Below, piece by piece: positions 34,926 through 46,498 of a stretch of DNA of 64,000 nucleotides. Each line of letters begins with the position of its first letter. Within the stretch, counting starts at the first letter, position 1. Source of the stretch: Ehretia macrophylla (Eukaryota > Streptophyta > Magnoliopsida > Boraginales > Ehretiaceae); NCBI GenBank assembly GCA_037974665.1, contig CM075765.1, positions 17,683,648 through 17,747,647 on the forward strand. The letters run 5' to 3'. The notes under the pieces were generated by a model, which saw only the letters and a list, made by a program, of their open reading frames with translations, did no database searches and was not told the DNA's origin. Made by a program: the position numbers and the translations under genes.

Positions 34926-36893
34926 AATATTTATTTATTTCCTAAAAGAACATGCAAATTTCTTTTCTGAAAAGGAACTACTGGGGCCATTTCAACCTCC
35001 TACTGCAAATAGGAAGGTCCCATTTTGCTTTCTATTATAAAAAAAAAAAAATGAAAAGGGGCAAGTTGGGTATAATACATTACTAATTGAAAATATTTTT
35101 TTATTTTTTATTTTTAGTTTGAAGAGAGGCATAATCAATTATATCTTGAAAAATATGATTCGAATTGGAGAGGTATGGTCGGGGTTATGCGCAAGGCTTA
35201 TAAAAATTAGTCCCAAGGAAAATAGATCTTTGATTAATTCAAATTCAAGAAGTGAACATGTCTTCATACTCCAAAGCTACACTAATCCATAGGGTTTATG
35301 TGGTAGTAAGTGGAGCAAGTAATGAAGTTCATTTGGAAGTTCAAGATGTATGAAGCTTAATGCGCTGGTAGATCTTCGCCGAAGGAAGAATTAAATTACG
35401 GGATAAGTACTTAGAAAATCGACAATCCATTCTTAAGAAACAGGAAAATCTGTACCTTTTATTTTCATCAAGCAACTTTTTCTACAATCAAGGATGTACT
35501 AAGAGTTCATGTGAGAAAGTGCTTCCACCTTTTTCACTTTTTAGAGTCATACCAAGATTAGTTTCTTTTATACAGATAGTTTTATTGAGTCATGACGTAT
35601 ATCAACAACTGTACCACCATGTTAATTTTATTAATTTTTTAACTTAAAAATATCTTAAAAATACATATATTTTTTGATAAAATTTAAGTTGAGTGGGAAT
35701 TGCAACCCCCACAATCTTAAGACTTGCTTCGCCACTACAAGTAATAGTCGTTAATCCCAACACACGAAGCACGGACGGAGTTGAATCATGATAAGAATTT
35801 TCAGCCTCGGCTTAATTTCTCATGTACAAAGATGATATGAGCAATTATTGTTATATGCAGAAGTACATGACAAAAAATAAGTAGTTGATGGATGATATCA
35901 TCTTCCAGAAAAAAGAATGGGTAAATCCCTATCGTCTCTTCTCTATGTTCATTGGTGATAAAAGTCTAGACAGGAAATAATACTTTTGGTTTGTATATTA
36001 TTTGTTCAAGATAATTAATAAATAAATATAGTAATAACTTTTCTCTAATAAATTAAGTTCTTATCTGAGGTGTTCACTTAATATGGTATCCAATTTCAAG
36101 CTACCAAATGCTCTTAAATGAATCTCGCCTGTACATCAGGTGTTGTTGGAGATAATAAAAATAATATATAATAATAAACTCCTCTCTACCTAATAGTTTA
36201 AACTTTTTGATTAGTTAATAATTCGTAATTTGTTAAGTCCGTACTAAATTCCAACTTGACTCCAAATTTCAATGCTTAGTAATCTTGTTGATCGTCATCC
36301 TAATTGGGCAGCATATAGTAGTAAGGCAAAATAAGTATTCCCCTAGAAGAGACGCTCAAAGAGACGAGTCTTTTTAATTACTTGTATCAATTATTAGAGA
36401 ACGTGTCAATTTCTATGGAAAAGGAATCAAGAAAAAAACATGCATTTATATCATTGTTTTAGGCGGCTGCCGTCTAGACTACGTTGTCAACGGGCTTGCA
36501 TGATATTAATTAGATGAACATATTGAATACACAACTGGGGCTTCAGCCCCTTCATCACGTTATACGAAGGACTATTTCAAAATCAATTGACAGTAGAAAA
36601 ATAACATCGGATTTTATAAAATAGTCTTAAAATTTTTAATTTTTTGTACGTAGGAGAAATGGTATATTCTAATATCCCCTCATGCATGACTTGGTCTAAA
36701 AAAACAGATTTTAATACTTCGAACTAATATTGACGTGACTGATTTGAGTCAGAAAAGTGAGTAGTGGATCATACATGACTGAACATGATAGGACCACGTG
36801 GATAAGTCGAATCAGCGAGGTGAGTGTTGGGTTATACATGGATGACTATGACAACTAGACTAAGAGCTCAGCTTCAATATCATGTAAAGAATT
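34926..36893. other. intergenic, no gene recognised
   Basis: It contains a poly(A) run (35039-35051) and, at 35625-35742, a sequence resembling the right half of the 38989-39187 MITE (GAGTGGGAATTGCAACCCCC and CTTCGCCACTAC). No conserved exon was found. Confidence 0.5.
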
Positions 36894-37195
36894 GAAGAAG
36901 AAGTGATTAGAGATGGAAGATGGTGAAGGAAGAGAAGAGCTCTGCCGATGGGAAGAAAGAAGAATAGAAGAATGAAGAAGGAAATTAAGATTCTTTTAGA
37001 AAAAAGTTAAAGTGGAAGTGGTAATTATAAAAGGGGACAAAAAAGAAACAAAATGGACCAACTATTTCTGGTTTTTTTTTTTCTTTTGCTTTTGACTCAT
37101 TTTTCCCTTTTAAAACACTTTGACATAAGTTCTGTTTTTTTTTTTTTTTTGGTTTAATTGGGGGGCCGACTCTATTTTTTTCAAAAAAAAGCTAC

Positions 37196-37236
<41 letters not shown>

Positions 37237-37720
37237 TGGAGTTTGGGGCTGAGACCCTCCCTAATACGTAAGACTACATTAGATTCATTCTAATGCTACA
37301 AATTTGCAGTGTAATAATCTATTCTGATGTATACTTTAAGTCATCGGGAGCTAAAACATATTCTAATGAGAAGACATAAATTTAAACTAGGATCTTTTGA
37401 TTATCATAACGAGTCATTACTCCAACAGCGTCACCTAAGGCTTAGGAAGTCCCTCATCTCTTTGTAACAGAGATAGACTCGTCCTTACCCTCAAGCAAAT
37501 CTAACATTTTTTTCAAAAGTGAAAAAGAGTCACCATAATAAAGGCCGATGAGAACAATTTAAAATCTTTATATTTTTTTTTGTAGATCGTTAGTATGGGT
37601 AAAGGGTATGGGATTTGAATCTACACTTTTCAATTGAGAATGTTGGCTTTTACCATGGAGATGTCCCTTTAGGAGCAGATTTCAAACATGAGAGATCAAA
37701 CTGTGCAAAATAAACATTTT
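36894..37720 (+). repeat. segmental duplication, copy B
   Basis: Direct repeat of 30489-31310, about 6.4 kb away, with the PDLP gene between the two. It lacks part of the hAT-like right end present in copy A and has an expanded AT run (37199-37228). Confidence 0.9.
37199..37228. repeat. AT dinucleotide microsatellite
   Basis: About 14 AT units inside duplication copy B. Copy A has only TATTTTATTTTT at this place, so the repeat expanded after the duplication. Confidence 0.85.
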
Positions 37721-38980
37721 CTTCTTAGTTTCGTTACTGACTAGAGGGCATACTATCGGTTGATCATTGTCCTGATATGCTGTTTAAAAACCGAAGGAAA
37801 TTAAAAGGCCAATCTGTCACAGAATGCATTGCTCGTTCGTCTTGATATAGTGATTAAAACCGGGAGAAATATGTGGTGCTTATTTTTTTTTCTTTTCAGA
37901 AAAACTCTAAGCGACAAACCCGAAAATATATGATCCTGTTGGGAAGATATATGCTTCAAATTTATCAGGCCGGCCTAAACGGACTGGCCCAATGAGCTTC
38001 TTGAGTACTGATCAAGACTTGATACGTGAGGTTATTTTCAAGATTCACGTTCAAAGAGCTCCACAGCTAGACATTCCCCCTTAGAGTTAAAAGTGTAGAG
38101 TTTTTTAAATATTTAAATTATTCTTGGAAAACATACTGTTGCGGTCTCGTGATAGAAAACAAACGCAGTGGACGTCAGAAGCGAAAATAAGCGTACAAGC
38201 AAAACAGACGACAGATCTCATTGGATGGCTATATGATCCTAGAAGCCCAAATAATCCCATCTCATATTTTCATCTCATCGACCACAAAAAAAATATTTTG
38301 ATCTCATTTAATGGCTATCTAAACACCTATAAAAAATTTAGAGAGAAATGAAGGAAGATAAACAAATTATGCAATACCAACATTAAAAGACAACGAATTT
38401 ATTGGTGCTAGGCTTGAATTGTTACCAATAGTGAGTTTTGAACCACAAATTTGACGAGAAGCTTTCATATATATATATATATGTGTGTGTGTGTGTATAC
38501 ATAAATGTGATACTTGTAGCTCTAACAGGTCAATGTGCATGGCTTACTCTATGTTACTCTCAGTACGGGGTCATAATAAATGTAGTTTTATTTAAAATTG
38601 TCATGTAGCTTATTCTTCATAGAGATCACCAAGCCCTACATTTCCTTCGTAGAAGGAGATGGATCGGACTACGTCACTTTCAATTATGTCTTCTTTAGTT
38701 TAATGGTAGTTTGTCTTTGAATCGATTTGCTAGTCCCAATTAAGTTTCTTGCGTGAAAATGCCACCCCACCATGTTATTATCACTTCTCTTTCTCTATAA
38801 GGATAGTGTCTATCACCTTTCGAACCTTCGAGTGCAGCCCAATGAATTTTTTCGTGGTGATGAGTCTTTTATGTTTGATACCTTAGTTTTTCCGTGGTGA
38901 TCACTGATCAGTCTTTGAGAAATCCAGTTAACTGGAAAAATATATAAGATTTTTTATTCTCTTCTCCATGGACTATGCCG
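37721..38980. other. intergenic, no gene recognised
   Basis: It contains a compound AT/GT microsatellite (38466-38498). A 75-codon frame at 38124-38351 shows no recognisable motif. Confidence 0.5.
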
Positions 38981-38988
38981 CCTCCAAT

Positions 38989-39187
38989 TAGGGGTGGAGT
39001 CAGGATACGTCTTTAGTGAAGGTTAAAATTATACAATCAAATACTCATATATAAATAAATTTTTTTACTGGAGGGCTAAATTAATTTATTAATCCAAAAA
39101 TATCTTTAAAATATATATATTTTAAAATAAAATATGAATTGAGTGAGAATTACAATTCCCACATATTTTAGAGTGGCTCCGCCATTG
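38989..39187. mobile_element. hAT-like MITE, 199 bp
   Basis: The 8-bp target repeat CCTCCAAT lies at 38981-38988 and 39188-39195, within an 11-bp identity GCCTCCAATTA. The inverted ends are TAGGGGTGGAGTCA and TGGCTCCGCCATTG. No coding frame. Confidence 0.8.
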
Positions 39188-39828
39188 CCTCCAATTATGA
39201 TGCCATGTGCTCCAGCCTCGGCCCAGTTCCGCTTAGTCCATGGGGGCTTGTGCTGCAGCGAGTTGGGGCAATGTTTTAAAAAGCCAATCTAGGCATTTTT
39301 AGTCGATTTGGTCTTTCGACCTTCATACTAGCCAAGTTTATAATGGAAAAAAAGACATTCAAGTCTCTCTCTGTTTTACCTTAATCGAAATAGCTCCCCT
39401 AATTTTTCTTTTACTCTCCCAAGTTTCTGAAACTTAATGATGTTAGTTAATTTTAATGAATTAAGAGTATTATAGTCATTTCAACATCATTAAAAAAATA
39501 ACATAATAAAATAAATAAAATTGAACAACCTATATATAGGAGAAACTCCACCCTCCACCCCAATCCTTACTGTCACCCGTCACCACACTACCCACCTCAG
39601 CAACCTCCCTAACAATAGCCTCCCCCACCCTAAAGCCACCGTGTGGCCCTACCCACCTAGCTCTCCCTTCACATCCTTTTCCTCCGTTACACACATGCCA
39701 AATACCTACACACATCACATGCCCAAAAATACACAGACACCGGATAGAGAGTGGGTTGAAAGATTAGGGATTTAGGGGGTGGGGATTGGCCATTTTCCTT
39801 GTTAGAGTAGGGGCAGGGAGCTGTTAGA

Positions 39829-39868
39829 GGGGGGGGGGGGGGGGATAAGGGGGGGGGGGGGGGGAGGG
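39829..39868 (+). repeat. paired poly-G runs
   Basis: Two runs of 16 G separated by ATAA, then AGGG. It can form G-quadruplexes and is also a common place for sequencing errors. Confidence 0.9.
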
Positions 39869-40112
39869 AAAGCTAATTGTTAGGGTGGGGTGGGGGTTTG
39901 GGGGCTGGTGTTGATTTTTTTACTGCATGAAATAATGATAATACCCTCATGTCAGCATTCATTAAAGGTAAAACAGTCCATTCACACGATTAACAAGTTG
40001 CATTTCTATCACAAAGGGACTATTAAGTTTGAATTTAACAATCATATTAGGAATCTACCGGCTAAATTTCACCTTAAAAGAATTTAATTTTTAAATAGAT
40101 GTGTGTACGATG

Positions 40113-40307
40113 TGTCAAGAGAAAGACAAGACATGAGATTACAAGAAAGAATATATTGTAGTATAGTCAAGAAAGTTATTTTACAACTATAATACATTAG
40201 CTATTATATAGGTGCTAGGGTACTTGCTCCCCAAGTTAAGCTAAATATGGTAATTCTAACTATGGTAAATTATACAACTGTACACGGAATAATTATATAC
40301 ATTAACA
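40113..40307 (-). repeat. 3' LTR of minus-strand copia element
   Basis: 195 bp, near-identical to 46003-46197. The polypurine tract lies at 40308-40320 on the minus strand. Confidence 0.94.
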
Positions 40308-40319
40308 CCCCCTTCAAAC

Positions 40320-43300
40320 TCAAGGTGGTACAAATGACACTAGCTTGAGTTTGTAAATCAGATCCTGAAGGCGGCTCGGAGGGTGCGCTTTAGTAAAGAA
40401 ATCTGCAAGCTGATCAACCGAAGGAGTATACCGAAGCTTGAGAGTTCCCTGACCAATATGCTGATGAATGAAATGACAGTTATACTCAATGTGACGAGTG
40501 TGCTCATGAAATACGTCATTATAAGTAATTTGAATAGCACACTGATTGTCACAATGAAGAGTGTACCAGGAGGCTAAGAGATACCTATATCAACAAGAAG
40601 CCAACGAAACCAGATGACCTCTTGAGTGGCATCGGCGAGTGCACGATACTCAGCCTCAGTACTCGAGCGAATAACAACAGTTTGTTTCTTGCTGCGCTAA
40701 CAAAGAAGAGAATCACCAAGAAGGAAACAGTATCCAGTCACAGAACGCCGGTCAGTAGGGTTACCAGCCCAATCTGCATCAACCATGCAAGATTAATGAT
40801 GAGCTGGTAAAGAAGAAGAGGCCATGAAATAAGGTACCCTTAATATAACGAAGTATATGGAGAACCGCAACATAGTGTGTGGTGCGAGGAACATACATGA
40901 ACTGATTGACTAGGTGAACATCATAAACAATGTCAGGTTGAGTCACAGTGAGATAGATAAAATTGTCAACCAGCTAGCGATACAAAGATGCATCTGCAAG
41001 TGGTGTCCCATCCAATGGAGTTCGATGAACGTTAGCATCAAGAAGAGTAGATGCAGTCTTGCCATCAGTGAGACTGGCACGAGCCAGAAGATCCAAAGAG
41101 TACTTGGTTTGAGTGAGATAGTAGCCAGCTGAATCAGATGATACTTCAATGCCCAAAAAGTAGCTAAGAGGACCAAGATCTTTCATCTCAAAGTGGTGAC
41201 TGAGAAACCGCTTGAGATCAGAAATACCTGCCAAGTCATCGCCAGTGATAATCATATCATCCATATATAAAAGCAATAGAATAAGACCAGAATCAGAATG
41301 CCGAATAAACAGTGCAGAATCATGGTTACTCGAAGTAAATCCGAAATCAGTAATAATATAACTGAATTTAGAAAACCAGGCACGTGGAGCTTGCTTGAGA
41401 CCATAGGGGGCACGACGTAAACGACACACTTTGTGAGGAGGATGAGAGTAGCTTGGATAAGGCTTCATGAAAACTTCTTCTGTCAGATCACCATTAAGGA
41501 AAACATTTTTAACATCCATCTAAAACAACTTCCACTGTCTAATGACAGCAACATCAACTAGTGATCGTACAGAGGTGAGACAAGCAACTAGAACAAATGT
41601 TTCCTCATAATCAATACCATATTCCTGAGTGAACCCTTTAGCTACCAAACGAGCCTTATACCGCTCTATAGAGCCATCAGAGCGAGTTTTCACCTTGTAC
41701 ACCTATTTGCATCCCGTGGTATTCTTCCCCGGGGGTAGATCAACCAAATCCCAAGTGTGTTTTGCTTCCAAGACCTGTAATTCATCAATCATAGCTTGCT
41801 GCCAAAGAGGGTCAGAGCTAGCCTCATGATAAGTTTGAGGTTCATGGAGAGAAAGGATAATAGAGAAACAATGGTAATCAAGAAGGTGAGGGGGAATGGC
41901 TCTTACACGTGTAGATTGATGGAGAGATGGATCAAGAGAGACATGAGACAAATCAACAATGGAAGTCTCAGCATCGGGCACAGGATCATCAGATGGAACA
42001 GTCTCCGCAGGATTGGCCATGTCAGGGCCGACGTCAGTGCTTGTGCTAGTACCTGTGTCACTGTTATCATCAGGAAATAGGGAAATGGAAGGATTTGTAC
42101 AGTACGGGGTAGATACACTATCAGGAAGAGAGAAGAGAGAGAGGGATGAGAACATTTTATTTTCCCAGAAGATCACATGATGAGAGATGCGGAGACGTTT
42201 AAAGAGTGGATCCTAACACCGAAAACCCTTATGCTTAATACCGTAACCTAGGAAACAACATAATTGAGCTCCAGGTTCAAGTTTAGTGCGCTCATGTGGA
42301 GGAAGAGATACAAAGCATGCACAACCGAAAACCCTAAGATGATCATAGTATAGGGGACGGCCATACAGGCATTCAAAAGGGGTGAGATTATCGATTGTAG
42401 GAGAGGGCAAACGGTTAATGACATGCACAACAGTAAGGGCAGCTTTTTCCCAGAAGCGCTAAGGACATGATGAAGAGATGAGGAATGTGCGAATGATATC
42501 AAGAATGTGCCTGTGTTTTCGCTCAGCCTACCCATTTTGCTGTGAAGTGTAAGAACAAGAGCGATGTGAAATAGTGCCGTGTTGACAGAAAAGATCAAGT
42601 ATAGTAGACTCTTTATATTTCATGGCATTGTCAGCACAAAGGATTTTTATACGTCGATTGAAATGAGTGTGAATCATGGTAGTGAATTCAGAGTAGATAC
42701 GTGGCAAATCAGACCGATGATGTATAAGATATATCTAGGTAAACCGAGAATAATCATCCACAAAGATTACAAAATATCGATATCCCTCCATAGTAGGAGT
42801 TGGGGAAGACCCTCAAATATCAGAATGAACTAAATCAAAGCCCGCAAAGGATAAAGAGTCATTTTTATTAAACGGTAAGACATATTGTTTTCCAAGTTGA
42901 CAAGATAAACATTCAAGAGTATGCCCAGACAATTTGCTTAACGAGTCTCTAGAAGTTAAAGACTGTAATTTGCCTAGAGAAACATGACCTAAACGCGAAT
43001 GCCATAAATAAAGAGAGGTAGAGCCTTATGAAGTTGTAACTGAGGCGGTAGTAGAGAGATGAGATGAAAGATGCAGGCTGACAAGCTCGAACAATCGCCG
43101 AACCTTACGGCCGATCCCAAGGAGCCGTCCTGTTTGAGGGTCCTGCACACGACAACTAGAAGTAGAGAAAGTAACAGTAAGAACCAGTTCACATAGTTGA
43201 CCGACAGAGATGAGACTAAGAGTAAGTTTAGGAACAAGATAAGTATCAGGAAAAGAGGCATGAGATGTGGATACAGATCCGATATGACTAACATGCATGG

Positions 43301-45960
43301 ATGTGCCGTCAGCCATGTAAATAGCAAATGCAGATGAATTGACTACAGTATTGATCAAACTATGAGAATCATAGGTCATGTGATTAGAGCAAGTAGAATC
43401 AAAGAACCATGAGGACTTATCGGAAGTGACTGAAAGAGCAGTGGAAGTAGAAGAGCTAGACTGGGTTAAAACCTATTTAAGAATATCTTGGAAGTCGAAA
43501 ACAGATATAGGTAAGGTAGAAGGATCACTGGGAGAGGAAATAGAGCCCCCAGTCACGGCAGCAGAATATGATGACGGCATTGATTAGTTGTAGTCTTTGG
43601 AAGATCCACCTTTAGGCCGATTACCTTGAGAATTCCTGTTAGGGTTGCGATAGCACTTATGTTGATAGTGACCAGGGCCTGTTTTTTTGCAAAATGAGCA
43701 TGTCCGAGTAGGGCAATTTAGAAGAATGTGCCCAGGCTGATGATAATACTTGCTTTCTTGTGAAGAAACTGAATTTTTCTTTGCAGTGTGATTAGGAGTT
43801 GCCAGTACTACATCAGTTGAGCGAGATTTTAGAGATTGAAGGCGGGTCTCCTATGAGATAAGTTCTTGGACTGCTTGTTCAAGTGTAGAAAAGGGGTTGT
43901 GGTGAAGAAGAGATGCACGAATAGGCTCGAAATCATCATGGAGGGCCATGAGAAACTGAACAAGTTGTGCACGGTCTCGCCAAGTCATCCTCAAAACAAT
44001 CCCAAACAGACTCAGAGGCCGTGAGATGATCCCAAATTGAGTACATCTGAGACAAAAAACTATTAACCGATTGCCCTGCTTCTTGACGCATACAGTGAAG
44101 GGCGGTGACAAGTTGGTATTGGTGTGTTTCATCAGCAGCTGTGTATCTTTGTGCCAAGAAGTCCCAAACTTGTTTTGCTGTATCAAAACGCCCAAACTGA
44201 AAACTGATAGAAGTGACAGAAGTGTTTCGAAGCCAGGTGATTATCTGATGATTCTTGCTATCCCAATCTTCAAGGCGTTCTGCAAACTTATCATCTGACT
44301 CATCAGATTTCTTCTTTGGTTCCTTGACATCCCTAGTTATGATTCTTGTTAACCCAAAGGGCTTATAATCTTGGTTTTGATGATAACAAACCATGATTAT
44401 GTTTAATGAGTTTGTTTAAGTGTGCATGAGTGAGATGAATCAAGATTGACTCCGAATTCAAGTCCATCAAGCTAAAGGAGAAATAAGATCATCCATCAAC
44501 TCAAGGAAAGATAAAGATTCGAAGAATGAATATGGAGCTATAAGGATGGAGATGGAAGTCATAAGAGGTACCAGTTGAGACTTGATCGGGATTTGGGTCT
44601 TGCAAATGGTATATGCTCAGTGATAATTCTTAAAAGTCTTTTTGAAATATTTGAAAAACTTCATCTATCTTTAAAAAATGCTTTACAAAAGACTCTATAA
44701 AAGAAACATTCAAAAAACCCAAATCTTTGCATTTTTTATCAAACCGGTAGACCCTGTAGCAACCGGTCGACTGGTTGAGTAGGGGTCGACCGGTCGTGGC
44801 AAAGCGCTGTTTTAAAAATATAGTCGTTTGTGAACATTGCAATGCATTAAATGCACGCCTCTCAGCCTCTATTAATGTCCCTCAATAGCTCTCTTCCAGA
44901 TTATTGATTCAAAGCAATTACTCTTGATTTTCTAACACTATATTCATCTTTGAATCATCATTGAGCTATACTAGAGCAAGAATTTGTGAGCAATATTGAG
45001 AGAAGCATTCATTGTATTCATCTACCCTAAAAGAGGGCTTTTATTGTTTTCTCAAACACTTATCAAAAGAGTGAGTTAAAACACTTTGAAAGGAAGGACT
45101 TCCTTGTCAAAGATGTTGGGGTTTAAATTTTGTTTTGAGAAGGAATTTTCTATTATAAAAGTTTGAACTATTATTGTAGTTGGTTTGTGGACTCACCAAC
45201 AATTGAAGAGTCACAATAGTGAAGAATGTTAAAATCCTAAGCGGGGAGCTTAGGTCGTAGACGTAGGCGGGGGTTAAACCACGCTAAATCACGATTTGCA
45301 ATCTCTTTCTCTCAACTCTCTCCTAGTATTAATTTATGCACATTAAGTGTTTGATATTTTGTCTCACTTACACTTTATATTGCTAGAGTGCATATTTGTT
45401 TAAGACTATTTTTTGATTGATCATTGCTAGTATATTGCATAATCGAAAAAGTAGTAGTATTGCCTATATAACCTAATTCACCCCCCTCTTAGGTTTAATT
45501 AAGGGACAACAATTCTCCATAACTTTCGACCTTTGAGAAAGCTGGTCATGTCCTGAGCCCATGGTACATAGTTACCACCATCAAGAAGTAGAGAGATGGG
45601 TTGTGAAACCTCCGAGCGTTCTATTATGATACTGCAAAAGTGACCTTTAGAGATAGAATTTGAAGAAACAGGCTGCAAAAATGGACTCAGGACGTCGAAA
45701 AACGTGGGAAAGAGTCTGGTCATTTTTTTTTGTTGAAAAATCAGCAGTGGCAGCACTTCGGGAGGCACGTGGCGGCGTGTCCAGCGGCGGCTGGTGGTGA
45801 TTTTTATGTCACCGGAATCCTTGTGGCGAGATCTTCGTCCTGGTATAGCGCGTGGCCCGAGGAGGTAAAGGAAAAATTCAAAAACAGCCTGGAACAAATT
45901 GACAGATTGTGAAGCTTGTGATATTTTGCTGCGAATGAATTTGGCAAATAGAAGGGTGCG
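40320..45960 (-). pseudogene. copia gag-pol pseudogene, minus strand
   Basis: Read on the minus strand: gag starts around 45897-45500 (DGGNYVPWAQDMTSFLKGRK), is broken by the solo LTR, and resumes at 44341-43936 (UBN2-type gag). Then come a Cys/His knuckle (CSFCKKTGPGHYQHKC near 43690, wider spacing than the standard CCHC), a protease site reading DST (near 43400), integrase (43000-42213), a linker, reverse transcriptase (41760-40974, YMDD near 41255) and RNase H (to about 40340). Stops include a TAG for Trp at 41703-41705 (before VYKVK), a TAG at 41520-41522 and several others. It is not functional. Confidence 0.88.
44347..45511 (+). mobile_element. solo LTR, probably SIRE/Maximus-type copia, 1165 bp
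   Basis: It starts TGTTAACCC, ends GGGACAACA, and is flanked by the target repeat ATTCT (44342-44346 and 45512-45516). The early phrase GGTTTTGATGATAACAAA and the final CACCCCCCTCTTAGG block are typical of long LTRs of the SIRE/Maximus group. No internal region is left. It interrupts the gag of the minus-strand copia element and is therefore younger. Confidence 0.85.
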
Positions 45961-46002
45961 ATGACAGTGGCATAGGCTACCAGAATGGTGGCTCTGATAC
46001 CA

Positions 46003-46197
46003 TGTCCAGAGAAAGACAAGACATGAGATTACAAGAAAGAATGTATTGTAGTATAGCTAAGAAATTTATTTTATAATTACAATACATCAGCTATTATATA
46101 GGTGTAAGGGTAATTGCTCCCCAAGTTAAGCTAAATATGGTAATTCTAACTATGGTAAATTATACAGCTGTACACGAAATAATTATATAAATTAACA
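46003..46197 (-). repeat. 5' LTR of minus-strand copia element
   Basis: 195 bp with the primer-binding site directly inside it. The outer flank is CGACG. Confidence 0.94.
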
Positions 46198-46280
46198 CGA
46201 CGTAGTAAGTAATGCATAAGTATGTGGGGATATAAACTGTGTGGGTTAATTGAATATGACTTTCTCTTGTATCAGTTAAC

Positions 46281-46305
46281 GAAGAAGAAGAAGAAGAAGA
46301 AGAAG

Positions 46306-46335
<30 letters not shown>
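46281..46335. repeat. GAA triplet microsatellite
   Basis: About 18 uninterrupted GAA units just outside the copia element. Confidence 0.95.
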
Positions 46336-46338
<3 letters not shown>

Positions 46339-46498
46339 AAAAAATCAGCATAAGAAGAGATAAATTGTTCAAAGTTAGAAGAAGTTAAAAAAAGAAAAAT
46401 GGCTAAGTAAAGAAACTCTTTTAGTTAATTTTTCTACTTGAGCCTAATTAACCTACTAATTAAGCCTAGGTTATGATTTTATGCGTCATTGTTAGTGT

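Larger units (their letters stand above)
40113..46197 (-). mobile_element. Ty1/copia element on the minus strand, with nested solo LTR
   Basis: Two 195-bp LTRs (3' LTR 40113-40307, 5' LTR 46003-46197) start TGTC and end TTAACA and differ at about 15 sites. The flanks are CGATG and CGACG, a 5-bp target repeat with one change. The minus-strand primer-binding site TGGTATCAGAGC (45991-46002) abuts the 5' LTR, and a polypurine tract GAAGGGGG precedes the 3' LTR. Without the nested LTR and its extra target copy the element is about 4.9 kb. Confidence 0.95.

Noticed and set aside
39521-39775. 84-codon Pro/Thr-rich frame
   Set aside because: Low-complexity composition, no domain, and lying beside poly-G runs.
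46160-46372. Poly-Ser frame on the minus strand
   Set aside because: Translation of the GAA microsatellite.
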